NCBI GenBank assembly: GCA_965153355.1
Contig: OZ231126.1
Span: 30,194,001 to 30,258,000, forward strand
DNA length: 64,000 nucleotides
DNA from: Flaccisagitta enflata
Lineage: Eukaryota; Chaetognatha; Sagittoidea; Aphragmophora
Reading direction: 5' to 3'
The notes below the pieces were generated by a model that saw only the letters and a list, made by a program, of their open reading frames with translations, ran no database searches and was not told where the DNA came from. The position numbers were made by a program, and so were the translations under genes. Positions within the stretch are counted from its first letter, which is position 1. The number at the start of each line of letters is the position of its first letter. Below, piece after piece: positions 39,244 to 51,700 of the stretch.

Positions 39244-42200
39244 CGGTCTTCCTCTTCGGTGTAGTTCTTGCCCTTGTTGGTGCCGTATTGTAGTCTCAAT
39301 TGGTGGAAGGGAGCTCGATATCTGGCCATCTTCGCGTCGAGGGCTTTCTTAATGGAGATCCTTCGTTGAATCTTGGCCTCTCCGCGTTCGATTTGAGCCA
39401 TGATTTTGTCGTAGTCTGTTAACTCGTTGCAACGATCCCAAAACACCGAACTGTATTCCATCACTTCTTCCGGCGTCTTCCCTTCCACATCCTGAAAGGC
39501 AAAAAGGTGTAGGCAGGATTCTCAGATGGTTGCTCCGTCGGTCAGACTTTGGTGTGTAGTCCATGTCCGGCGTTTTCTTTTCATCACTGACCAAACTCAT
39601 AGTCCGCTACCTTCTCGCATGCGACACAGTGCCTTAAATCTAGTCTTAGGCTGAAATGGGCTTCCATAACGTCTTCGTATAGTTCAGTTTGCCTAAAGAG
39701 AACTATTACTCCACCTAGTTATACCTGTGAGATGTTGTCGATATCATCCCTGCCCCATTTTTCGTTGGCTTTGATAAACTGATTGAAGTCGCGTTTGTTC
39801 CAGTTGGTGAATCCTTGCGTGAGGAGTTGCTCCTTCTCCTCGGCCTCCTCGTCATTGAGGACTTCCGCTTCGTCGATTTTCCGTTGCTCTTCCTTCTGCT
39901 TCTTGGCCGCTTCCGCCGAGGGCAAGTCGGGATCGCGCGGGACTGAGTGAAAGATATATGGAAACTTTTATTGACTGAATGATGGAAAAAGTCACGAGCA
40001 CACCGTCTTGAGAATAAATATTTCTTCCTGAAATGTTTTTCTTAGTCGCGGAGTAATTGTATGTGTGGATATTGATCGACATCGATATCCGGTAGTAGCT
40101 CCTTTGGCACAGTCGAATTGCTCAATCGACAAAACAAAAGAGCAGGCCAACCGTGCCAATCCATGCAATGCTCGCTTGTAATGCCATCGAGAAGATCACC
40201 ACGAAGCTGACGGCAATAGTGCCGGAAAAACGAGCGAGCGCACGCTCAGTCAGCATGGAGAATATCTACATGAAGGCGCTGCGACGCGAATGCGACCGAA
40301 ATCAATATGGGATGTGTCGAAACCGGCGGCGCTGTAATGTCCGCGCAACGAAAGGAAGCGCGAAACACGCCCGTAAGACTAGCATGGCATGATCGCAAGA
40401 ACAGCACCTGTTAAAAGCTTACAGGCAAAAGGATGAAGGGTGGACATTTTCAATATCTCTGAGAGAGGAGAAAGGAAAATGAGCTGAGGATTATGCTTTA
40501 GACAATAAATAATCCAATGGGAACCCCCCCCCCCATATGTTATACATATGGGAAGGAGAGATATACGATAACCTGAAGAGTATCTCTTACAAAGAATAAA
40601 AGGGAAAAAAACATGATGGAGGGAGGAATGAGACCAATCCACTCCGCCTAATGAGCAGTCTTTCCAGGGCGGTAACCTGAGAAATAGTCATAATTTATCT
40701 GGCGGCGCAAAAATAAAACACAAAGGAAAGACCAAAGGGAACAGGTCTGACCGATTTACAAGTCAAAATGGAGCGAATTCCATTTACAACGAAGACTCCT
40801 TTGAGAAATAATCTAAATTATTATGAAAGTACAGGGCAAAAGTCACCCGCGGGAGGGAGAGATGGAGAGCGATTCCCAAACCAACACCCCCCCCTCTTTC
40901 TTTTCCCAAGAAAAGGAGAAGTACAACCTTCGAGGCTCATGATCTCAAAGGGCTAAGAGCCGGAAAAAATATTAACCATAATATTTACATTACATTCTAC
41001 ATACATGTAAGGGAAGGAAGTAGAATGTTAAAGCCATACTTTTTGCACACAACTCCTGAAAAGAGAGGAGGCTAAGAAAGGGAGGCCACTGTCTTGGATC
41101 TGAGAGAGGTAAGGCAGTGGGGAAAATGTGTTACAACTAATGAGAAACAACAGTAGTTCAACAACAGATCGTCCATGAACTAATGGTCATGAACAAGGTC
41201 AAGAATATGACAAACAGAATAAGCTCAGATTCTTAAGGGAACCTTAATGGAACGATATCCATTAACTTCTAAGATCTCCTGAGAGGAACAATCAAAATGA
41301 TTATGACAGAAGCAAACTGATGCCACCTGAAAAAAGGCACATTGCTTAGAAGGGGGGCATCAAAGGAATATTGTCAATTACGACGAAGATTCCCTGTGAA
41401 AAAAACAATCGAAATGATTATGATAGTATGAAGCAGGAGCCATCCAAAGGTGGCCTACAGCTTGAAGGGGCATTCCCCTAGGGGAAAAAGCCTATCCCAA
41501 TCGAGAAAATTTCTGCAAGAATCGATCAAAAAGGACTAAAATTTTAAAACGGCAGGATCCGCTCAGAGGGAGGGGATACTCAGCTAAAAATGGCATCCAC
41601 AATGGGAGATGCCCATCCATCTTTTGGGAATTTCTGTGAGAAATTGTTAAAAGGATGAAAATTTAAGTAGAACCGCCAAAAGAGGCGGTTAGCCCAGCTG
41701 CCAATGACGAATACCGTCTGAAGATGTAAAAGACATCTTGCAGAAACTCCCAACCTAAAAGAGTTAGGGGGGAAAAGAAGCGTTAGACGGAGAAAAGATG
41801 GGCAGAAGGCCCATTGAAGATGTTTCTGAAAGAACCAACTCAATAAAACAAATTTTAGCCCATAGGATCCACCCTAGAGGGTGGGGGCACATAGCGCTCA
41901 TCAACAAATACCGTCCAAGAAGATGCGAAATGAAAACATCTTCCTGACCACAATCCAACCTAAAACAAATTGGGGCGGATACGCAATCAAGACCTAGAAA
42001 TAATAGGGATTGATAAAATGAGCACCCAAGGGCTAAAATCTTGGACAGGATTATCATAAGGCAAGAGATAGACCTGACTCAGTCAAATTAATCTTTTCCT
42101 AAGGAAAATAATAATAATACCGTCCATTCAAGATTTGAATCAAAAAGAAAAACAGGAATGACGGAAACCGGCCCTGGTCCAGGGGGGGTACGCAGGGTAC

Positions 42201-45200
42201 CTAAACTGCCGGAAGAATTGGTTCCTCCCCTGATTCCCACAGAACCATGTTTAACTAAAAAGAATCTGTAGTAAAATCAATTCTTCCGGTTATAGGAGTT
42301 GGAAAAAAGTGAGGTCGAACAGGTCAACTAGGAAAGAAAAGAATATTCATTAGCAATCATCATAACTTCCATTAACAGAGCATTTTGTTGTTCAACAAAC
42401 CTGATGCACAGAATGGTCAATCGACACTTCCCTACTTTTTTCATAGCACTATGACTCACAACCATCGCGAACAATTTGTAATTAAAGACTAGAAACTGAC
42501 CAAAGAAATTTCGGGTAGTTATTTTTTTGATCCATAAAATGAAGAAAAAAGCAACAAGGAATCTGGAATTCACTCAGTAAAAAACGATGGTACCCTAAAA
42601 AAGTCATTTACACATCTAAGGCTACGTTCGTCGTCTGGCCCTGGTCAAATGTCAATACAATCAAAGAGGCTTTGAGGTACAAGAAGGGTTAAATTCAACC
42701 AATGAAATAAACCCATAAAATGACACGAGAGGCGAGGCTAACGTTAGCACCACAAAACTTAGTTTTAGAAGGGGCGCGATATGATAGTTCCGGGAAATGG
42801 TGAAACAGCAAAAATTTCCCAAAACGATGAGGAATTCTTAAGTCGTAGAAACTATAAAATAAAATATGCGAAAAGGTAAATTTTGATTTTCCAAAATAGA
42901 CCTGATCAACGATCCTTGTAAGAACTTACATGGAAATCTCTTACCAGAAGTTATGTAGAATATGCAAACTCGCATATAAAGTATGTCTGCCTTCAATGAG
43001 ACTCCAACCAAATTCTAGAAGGAGACTATCGCCACGACCCCTTCTTCAAGATGCGATCAGAAACCTCGATGATGGCATCTAGTAGGTCCAGGAGGAAGGA
43101 AGGGGTTAATGGTGAGGCAGAAGGCCGAAACTAGAAACAAGTAAACAAGGCGATATACCTCCTCGACCACTCACATCAGGACCTGAATAACATTCAGGAC
43201 CTGACGATTGTACCGCCAATGCAGGAGGAGGAGGAGAAAGATGTCTTTCTTACAAAACAGCTGTAATAGGGTTATTTTTGCATCCAGCTTTTGAAAAATT
43301 TTAACAATAATTGGATGCCATAAGAAACAGTGCCTTGTTCCACTTTTGGTAATCGCCAATGAAGACTAGGAGTATATGGCGATGGCAAGGCTAACAGCCT
43401 TGCAAATGACCACCAGCGTCTACTCAAAGAGGATGGTCAAACCATAATATGTATATAAGCTTCTCATTGCTGGCGACTTCTCTACAAGTTGAGAATCAAA
43501 AACAATTGAATGACAGATTTTTACCTGAAACTTCAATTGGCAATAGAAGTAGTGGAGCAGCCGACCTGAAAGAGCGATAACTTTTCTGAAGGCTGAAAAG
43601 TATGCGTAGAGCGTAAACAACTTCTTACGCATTGATCTTTGGTGCATTGTCCATGATGAATGGAAACACCAAATTGCGGAGAGGCAACCTCCAACGACCA
43701 TACTGTCGCATGACAAAGCATTCCGGAGGAACTTTGCCGACTAAGCGCTATGCCGAATAGAGACTATGCACGTACGACGGCGGCTTCTACGACGGCGCAT
43801 GAGTGGCATTCTTCTCCTCGTAGACAAAACGGCAGCGCCGATGTCGAATGAGGCCCTCGACGGCGAATGATGCAACCCGGACACCGACATGACTCCTAGG
43901 AGACTTGTGAAGGCGTCCTCCGGCGGCGCCGAATCTTCCTCGGCGCTTCCGGCTTCTTCGCCGACGGAACCTCCATGTCCTGAGCCACCCAGTGACTCAG
44001 AAGGCAATCAGCCATGAGCAAAAAACAGAGTGACTTGGCCTGATGAAATTCGTCTTCTACTCTGACAATCACTCATGACAGCATACACAGAGGAATGAGA
44101 AAATATCAAAGGCCTCTTCTAGTATGCCCATTATACCAAGACCCACCATGTTGGCCGAAACCAAGTTAGGAGTGATCTACTCACATCTTCCTGTGCCCCC
44201 TCCAGCGTGCGCAGTGGCAGTGGAGGTGGCAGCGCCATCAGGGATGGACGCCAGGAAGAGGGGGGGGCGCCCCTGGTGCAGCCTTAAAGGTCACCCTGCG
44301 AGCTTGAGGTAGGGTATAATGGTAAGCCACCCCATAGCAGCAGCAGCAGCAGCGACGCAGCGAGGATGAAGGCGAAGGGAGTCGTACATGAAAAGGAAAA
44401 AGAGAGAAAGGGAAAGAATGGATTAATAATTGAGAAATGATGAATCATATGAGAACCAAAAAGGGATGGAGATGGGGATGGATGGAGGGCCATACAAATA
44501 CTCCGCGACTAAGAAAAACATTTCAGGAAGAAATATTTATTCTGTAGTCGCTTCATATTTGTATGTGTGGATGAAATTCCACCAAGGTCCGATATGAGAC
44601 AAAAATCAATCAATCAATCATTACATCCAACCCTGCTCAATTTAACCTTTGATGAAAATACGAGTTTCACTCCTGCTGCATCCTGAAGAAAGCTGCTGCT
44701 GCTGGAGAAGCTGCTGCTGCAGAAGATAAGCATTCTTCTTCTGAATCGTCGCCATCGTAACCCTATGGGCTGGGGGGACGGAGGCGGCAGAAGAGCGGGG
44801 CCTTGATCTGTATGGACAGAGGAACCCGGCAAGGGTGCGGAGAAGCGCGAAGGAGAAGGGGAGGCAACCGGCGACTCTCGCAGCAGCGTAGGACGTTGTA
44901 GAATGATTGCGACGGACTTCGGCGGGCCTTGATCCGCATGGACAGATGGACCCGGCATGGGTACGGAGAAGCGCGAAGGAGAAGTCAGCGGCAATTGGCG
45001 ACCATTGTAGAGGCGCAGGACGCGGGACTTTGACTTGCCATTCAGTCTAGGCGGGCGAAGACGAGATCCAAAAATGAGAAGGAAACTTATCCTTGAAAAC
45101 AGCAGGAGGCAGCCATCTTGTTATGACATCACTTGCTGTTAAATAGACGTCCCAGAATAACTCATTTTTCTGAAAAGTACTCATCCTTGCAGCTTTTCTG

Positions 45201-46616
45201 GAAGATAAAACACTAAAGATTATGAATTAAGCCAAAAAAATTTTTTTTGAAATTTTTCTATGGTGGAAGTATTAGGTCAAAGTAGATATTAGGTCAAAAT
45301 TTCAAAATGAGAATTTTGTAATTCTGATTGCAGATTCAGAATCCTTGCAAAAAACTGTGTGAACAAAGTGCTTTTCTTTTTTTGATATTCCATCAGGAAG
45401 TTTATCAAAATTTTAATTGAAAATCTTGATCGGGTCAAAATTGCTCTTTTGTTTGAAATTGGCCTTATTTGGGTTTTTGACCTCAATTTTGACTATCTTT
45501 CTGAAGGAATATAAAAAAAAGCAGAGCACTTTCTTCACACAGTTTTTTGTGAGGATTCTGAATCTGTAGTCAGATTTACAAAATTCTCATTTTGAAATTT
45601 TGACTATATCTATTTGACCTCATACCTCAAATTCAAAATTTAAAATTTTTCGGCTCAATTATAATCAGTGTTTTATCTTCCAGAAAAGCCGCAAGGATGA
45701 GTACTTTTCAGAAAAATGAGTTTTTCTGGGCCGTCTACTGTTAAAATTGACTCGGTTGCCTGAAACGGACGTGGAACCAGATTCCCGTCCACAGGAAGGC
45801 CCTGCGTGAGGGAACTTGACCGAGGAAAGATACGGACCACTTGTAACAATCGTGACAGTGTGTGAAGTCCTTTAAGGCGATGAACTTACTAATTTTTAGT
45901 AATATTTGGAAAATATTCGGAGCTAATCGACCGGTAGGTTCGAGTAGCGATCAAAAGATGGCATTACAAGCGAGTATTGCATGGATTGGCACGATTGGCC
46001 TGCTCTTTTGTTTTGTCGATTGAGCAATTCGACTGTGCCAAAGGAGCTACTACCGGATATCGATGTCGATCAATATCCACACATACAAATATGAAGCGAC
46101 TACAGAAACAAAGGTATCAAGTCGTTTTCAATTGGACATACTGCAGCAGCTATTAAAGCATACATGAACTATGCAAATCGCAATTAGACGTACATAGCCA
46201 TTAGCGAGTGAAACAAGTGGAGGCGACAAAATAGCATGACAAATACCGCAGACAAAAACAGATATTTTCATCGGTCGTAACAACAACGCAACCTCGTGTA
46301 ATATGCAGCCCCTCCTCCTACCACGGTGACATCACTCTCAAAACTATCCATCATCAACATCATCATCCTCTCACCTTTGTAATTGATGCTCTTTCTGTAG
46401 ACGTAGATTTCCTGATCGAGAAGTTCGAAAAGTCGAGGCGGGAAGAACTGAAAGTCTTGTACGTTGGGTTGTTTGGGGGGTCGAGGGGCCTTCGGGGCTT
46501 TGGGTTCCGACACCCTCAGGGCCTCGCGGAAATAAGCGTCCACGGCGTAATTGGCTTTGCGCTCTCGCTTTGGCGGCTCAATCCAGTGCCCAAGGAGTGA
46601 CTTGTTGTGTTTATCT
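39244..46616 (-). CDS. SMARCA5: ISWI HAND-SANT-SLIDE exons 13-15
   Basis: Exon 13 (from codon 714) opens the HAND region with [20 protein letters not shown] and continues through [20 protein letters not shown]. Exon 14 (795-867) has an acidic helix ([20 protein letters not shown]) and the SANT start [20 protein letters not shown]. Exon 15 completes SANT and the spacer helix ([20 protein letters not shown]) and enters SLIDE with [20 protein letters not shown]. These domains bind linker DNA and sense its length. The frame is open to the last donor (CG before GTGAG). The remaining SLIDE exons are not in the window. Intron 13 is 6.4 kb because of two abutting TIR elements. Confidence 0.97.
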
Positions 46617-46643
46617 CTGAAGAGAGAAATAAAGGAAAATGGC

Positions 46644-46703
<60 letters not shown>

Positions 46704-46903
46704 TGTGTTTGTGTTTGTGTGTGTGTGTGTGTGAGTGTGTGTGTGTGCGTGCGTGAAGGTGTGTGTGTGTGTGTGTGTATGCGTGCGTGGAGAGAGTGTG
46801 TGTGTGTGTGTGTGTGTGCGTGAGTGTGTGCAGAGAGAGAGAGTGTGTGTGCGTGTGTGTGAGTGTGTGTGTGTGCGTGTGTGAGAGAGAGTATGTGTGT
46901 GAG

Positions 46904-46939
<36 letters not shown>

Positions 46940-48471
46940 AAGAGAGTGTGTGTGTATGTGTGTGTGTGAAGAGAAGTGTGTGTGAAGTGAGAGTGAAGTG
47001 AGTGTGTGTGAGTGAAAGTGTGTGTGTGTGTGTGCATGTGTGCGTGTGTGTGTGTGTGAGTGTGTGAGAGAGAGTGTGTGTGTAAGAGAGAGTGTGTGTA
47101 AGTGTGTGTATGTAAGAGAGAGTGTGTGTGTAAGTGTGTGTGTGAGGGTGTGTGCCAGAGAGAGTGTGTGTGAGATTGTGAGAGAGAGAGGTCCAGCAGA
47201 GAATGTGTGAGGGAGTGAGTGAGTGAGTGAGTGAGAGAGAGAAAGGGGTGTATCTTCCCACAGCTAAAGCGCCCAACAGCTAAAATTTTTCCATGACAGA
47301 TTGGCCCAAGAGCTAAAATATTTTTTAGCTTTGCAGCCATTTTTAAGCATTTTATTTCTAAAGTTTTTGTCTGAAAAAGTGGTCTAACTTCTAAAATTTC
47401 TTTCTGTGATTGGCCTAAGTTCTAAAAAAAAGATGGAAGAAAAACACAATAAAAAAGAACAAAAAAGGTCTAAACAATACACAAATCAAGTTTCATCCCT
47501 TTACACATGTTATATTTGGTAATACTATTTTTTAAATATACAGCTTCAGTCTAGAGGGCATTTTAAGGGACCCTGCAAATTTATCCCTTTTAGTGAAACT
47601 GCTTTCTTTACAATTCAAAAAAAGATTACAAAATCTCTTAAGGGAGAGCAAATAGTATACCTTATAGACGGGCATGCCTTAATGGCAGGTGAACAACAAT
47701 TCTCAAATTCAGTATTTGTTTTTTCAATGCAACATAAGGAACCTTCTTATCCCTGATTTTGAGCATAGTAGCAAGATGCAGTTTGTACCATTGGATACAC
47801 ATGGTGCAATCTGCATCTTGCTATGATAGTTAAGAGCAGAGGTATATATATTTCTTATGAAAGTTGGACGACATTACTACTCAACAATATCTAAATTAAG
47901 GACAAGATCCTTTAGAGCTCTTAATGGTCTTTGATCCGGACCCATCACAACAATCCTTAAAACATCTGAAAAAATCTTCCCTCTTCCCTCTTCAGAAGTT
48001 TTCTTGCATTCAAAATAAAAACCTACAGTATATCAATAAACAGTAATTATTTATATATTCCATTTGCAAATTAACTTCATTTGAATTTAGTATTGCTCTT
48101 GCATGCTCAACTGCACTTTATAATTTCTTGTATCTTTATTGTGGACTAGTGATTTTCAGACACTTTGTGCTCTTGTTTGTCTGCTGCTCTCTTGATCCAA
48201 CAATCTATCTATCTCTGTTTCTCATATCTGTTTTTCATGTCTGTTCTTCAATGCCCTCCTTTTTTTAGACATCAGGCGCTTACTTTTTAGCTGTTAGGCG
48301 CATTCAGAATTTCAAACTATGCCAACACTTTAAGTTTCAAATTGGCCTCAAGTCTAAATTTTTTTTTTAGCACTCAGGTCAAAATCATTTTTAGACATCA
48401 GGCCACTGGAATATTTTAGCTTTCAGGCGCTTCCCCCGAGAGGAAGAGAGAGAGTGTGTGTGTGTGTGTGT

Positions 48472-48504
<33 letters not shown>

Positions 48505-48557
48505 AGAGTGTGTGAGAGAGAGTGTGTGTGAAGAGAAGAGAGAGAGAGTGTGTGTGA

Positions 48558-48634
<77 letters not shown>

Positions 48635-48636
48635 AG

Positions 48637-48703
<67 letters not shown>

Positions 48704-51700
48704 ATAATACACAAGGTGGAATCAACGGCTAACCTAATTGCGCGCTGGTAGGCAATTCTGCAGGAGTATTGATGCAGTGATACTAAAAGCCCATGTAAAA
48801 GCCAAGTGTGACAGGCCGACAAACGGACAGACAGAGATCCATTTGAGTTGCGTGCATGCGAAAAAAAAAAGTTAATTGAGCTGATCAGTGATCAACCATA
48901 AAGCGAGTTAAGAAGACAAAAAAGAAGTAGATGTAATTGCGTGCACGGCTGCGCGTGATTTCATCATGTGAATACCTGAAATCTTCTCCCTCGAATTTGT
49001 AGCAAGAGTACTCTGTGTCCATGGTGAAGTTTTTGAGATTGCTTTCCCCCAACTTTTCCATTTTCTGGTTGATTTCGTCGGTTTTCTTTTTGCCTCGTTG
49101 GAGAATCTGGTCGATATCCTCGTCCGTGATGTCGCTCTCTTTCGACGCGAAGACGTGGTCAGCGCCGTGACGGATCATCGACAGCACCTATTTTAAATGG
49201 ATGATTTTCCCACGTAAAAGAATTGAATCAGCTTTTTTTTCCAAATGTCAAATATCGAGTTATTATCATCATCATCCTAGTCTTCCGTTTTTGTTAATTT
49301 GACAAAATTACGAGGAAGTCACTCCTTCCAAGTGAACGATTAAATAACATTTGACACGGAAGCAAGTGTAGCTTGCTTACAATATTCAGAACAGAATGCC
49401 CATCCTTTTCCGTCGCCCGACCCCGTATCCCCTTCCACAACCAAAAAGAGTGGATCATCTACAGGTTCGGACGGAATTTAAGATGTTATAAGTCACTTTT
49501 TAACCCACCATACCCCACAGCCCAAACTACTTACAGTAGAGACATGAAATTTGGTATGGAAAGTCAGTTGGGGAATACTTTTGGGGCCATCAGAGGGTTT
49601 TTTTCAATTTCCGCCCCTGAGCAGAAATATAGGGGTGCGGTGGGGTAGCCCTTGAGGGTTGAAAAATCAAAAAAAAATTTTTTTTTGAAATTTTTGATTT
49701 TTTTAGTTGGATATGTTGTATTAGGCTCTAATAAACACAAAAAACTAAAAATCATCATAGAATTGTGATTTCACAAGCATTTTTGATTTTTTTGAAGTGC
49801 CTCGTTAGAATGTTCAGATGTGCATAACTCTTCAAATTTCAAGAATAGTTCAAGAATTTTTGTATATTTGTTATAATATTAACTAGATTTAACCAATAAA
49901 ATTCAAAAATTCCTCAGGGGTTCACCCCACCCCACCCCCATATCTCCGCTCAGGGGCGGAAATTGAAAAAACCCTCTGATGGCCCCAAAAGTATTCTCCA
50001 ACTGACTTTCCACGCCAAATTTTATGTCTCTGCTATAAGTGGTTTAGGCTGTAGGGTATGTGGGTTAGAAAGTGACATATAACATCTTATTCCGTCCAAA
50101 CCTGTAAATCTTCTGGAGCTTGTTCTGTCCCTCTGTGAGTCTGTCTTACTAGATAACAATGTCATTTAGCCCCAGCCTTACCTCGTCTTTCTGGAGCTTG
50201 TTCTGTCCCTCTGTGAGTCTGCCTTGCTGGATGACGATCTTATCGAGCCTCAGCTTCATCTCAGCTCTCTCCACGATTCGTTCTTCCACCGTGTTTTCAG
50301 TGACGAAGCGGAATACTTGGACTTGCTTCTGTTGTCCGATACGATGAGCGCGATCCATGGCCTTTCGCAGCAAAAATGAGAGAAAAATTGAGAAAATGTG
50401 GTCATGTGTTTGTATATTTTGTCTGTTTGTTGTCGTGGTTTTTGTTTGTTCTTGATTGATGCTATTTTTGTTTGTTTAGTGGCATGAGGATGGTCCCGTC
50501 GTCGACGTCGTTGTTGTTATTGTTATTGTTGCTTTAGCCTGTAATTTTTAATTTTAGTAATTCTTGTCTTCGTTTTGTTTGTTTGTTTATGTTTGGTTGG
50601 AGTTGTTTTCGTTAGTTGTTGCTTGTTTTTATTTGTTTGTTGTTGTTTCAGTTGTCGTTTCTGTTATGGTTGTCCTACCGCTTTCGTCATGGTTGTGATT
50701 GTAAGTAGCTTTCAAAGAGTTTTTCATTCATACTTGTCCTTTTTCAGCGTTGTTCCATGTTGCTATGACCGGTAGAATGAGGTCTTAAATCAATACATGA
50801 ACTCCGCACCTGTAAATCAGCCTGTGGATTCCAATCCGAATCATACAAAATGACGATATTGGCGGTGGCGAGATTAATGCCGAGACCACCGGCGCGCGTC
50901 GACAACATGAAGATGAAGATATCAGAGCCAGGGGCGTTGAAAGCGTCTATGCTCTTCTGACGCTCCTCGTGAGCAGTCGAACCGTCCAAACGACAATGCT
51001 TGAACCTTCACGAAGAAACGAATTGCGCGGATTACATCGGTATTCAGAGTAATTAAGATATGTATTGAGATGAAAAGAGAAAGCGACGGAAGGCAAAAGC
51101 GAGCAAGAAGTTTCAGTGAAATATGTGAATGCCGCATGACCAATAGCGATGCTTTTTCACATACCCGCGCCACATGCAGAAATCCTCCAAGATGTCCAAC
51201 ACTCTTGTCATCTGACTGAAAATCAGCACACGGTCGCCTGAAATGATTAAGAGGCAATGTCCATAAGGATGATCTGAGGTAGTTGCCAAACGAAATGATA
51301 TCGCTGTCATCACATTCCCATACAGACGTTGGCCCATACTGCGTACAGCACGTTGATTCGTCAATCTTCCGACTTTAGGTTTCCTTCCCTTAATCCCAGT
51401 CGAAATCACAATCACTTGATAATTCATTAAATCAACGCTACCGTCTAAACGCGCGGCTTCAATCCTCACCATCTTTTTGCAGCTTGGGCAGGAGTTTGTC
51501 GAGCAGCACCATTTTGCCGCTGTTGTCTACGAGATGTTTGTCGGTGGTGTATGGCGGTCCAGGTTCGGCGCCGTCGAACAAATAAGGATGATTGCAACAT
51601 TTGCGAAGCTGCATCAAAATGTTCAACAGGCGAAGTTTGTCAGACTTTCCGGCGTTGTTCACCACGTCGATATCCTTCATCAAAATACGAGTATACCTGA

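Noticed and set aside
46516-47340. His/Thr-rich frame of 274 codons on the minus strand
   Set aside because: A translation of the GT/GA repeat block that runs over the ISWI exon 13 acceptor. The real coding frame here belongs to ISWI exon 13 only.
51165-51237. Alternative exon 9/10 junction using TAT before GTGAAA and CATTGT after TTCAAG
   Set aside because: It would drop residues relative to the family and change the length at a conserved spot. The GTATGT donor with the GTGAAG acceptor keeps both phase and spacing.
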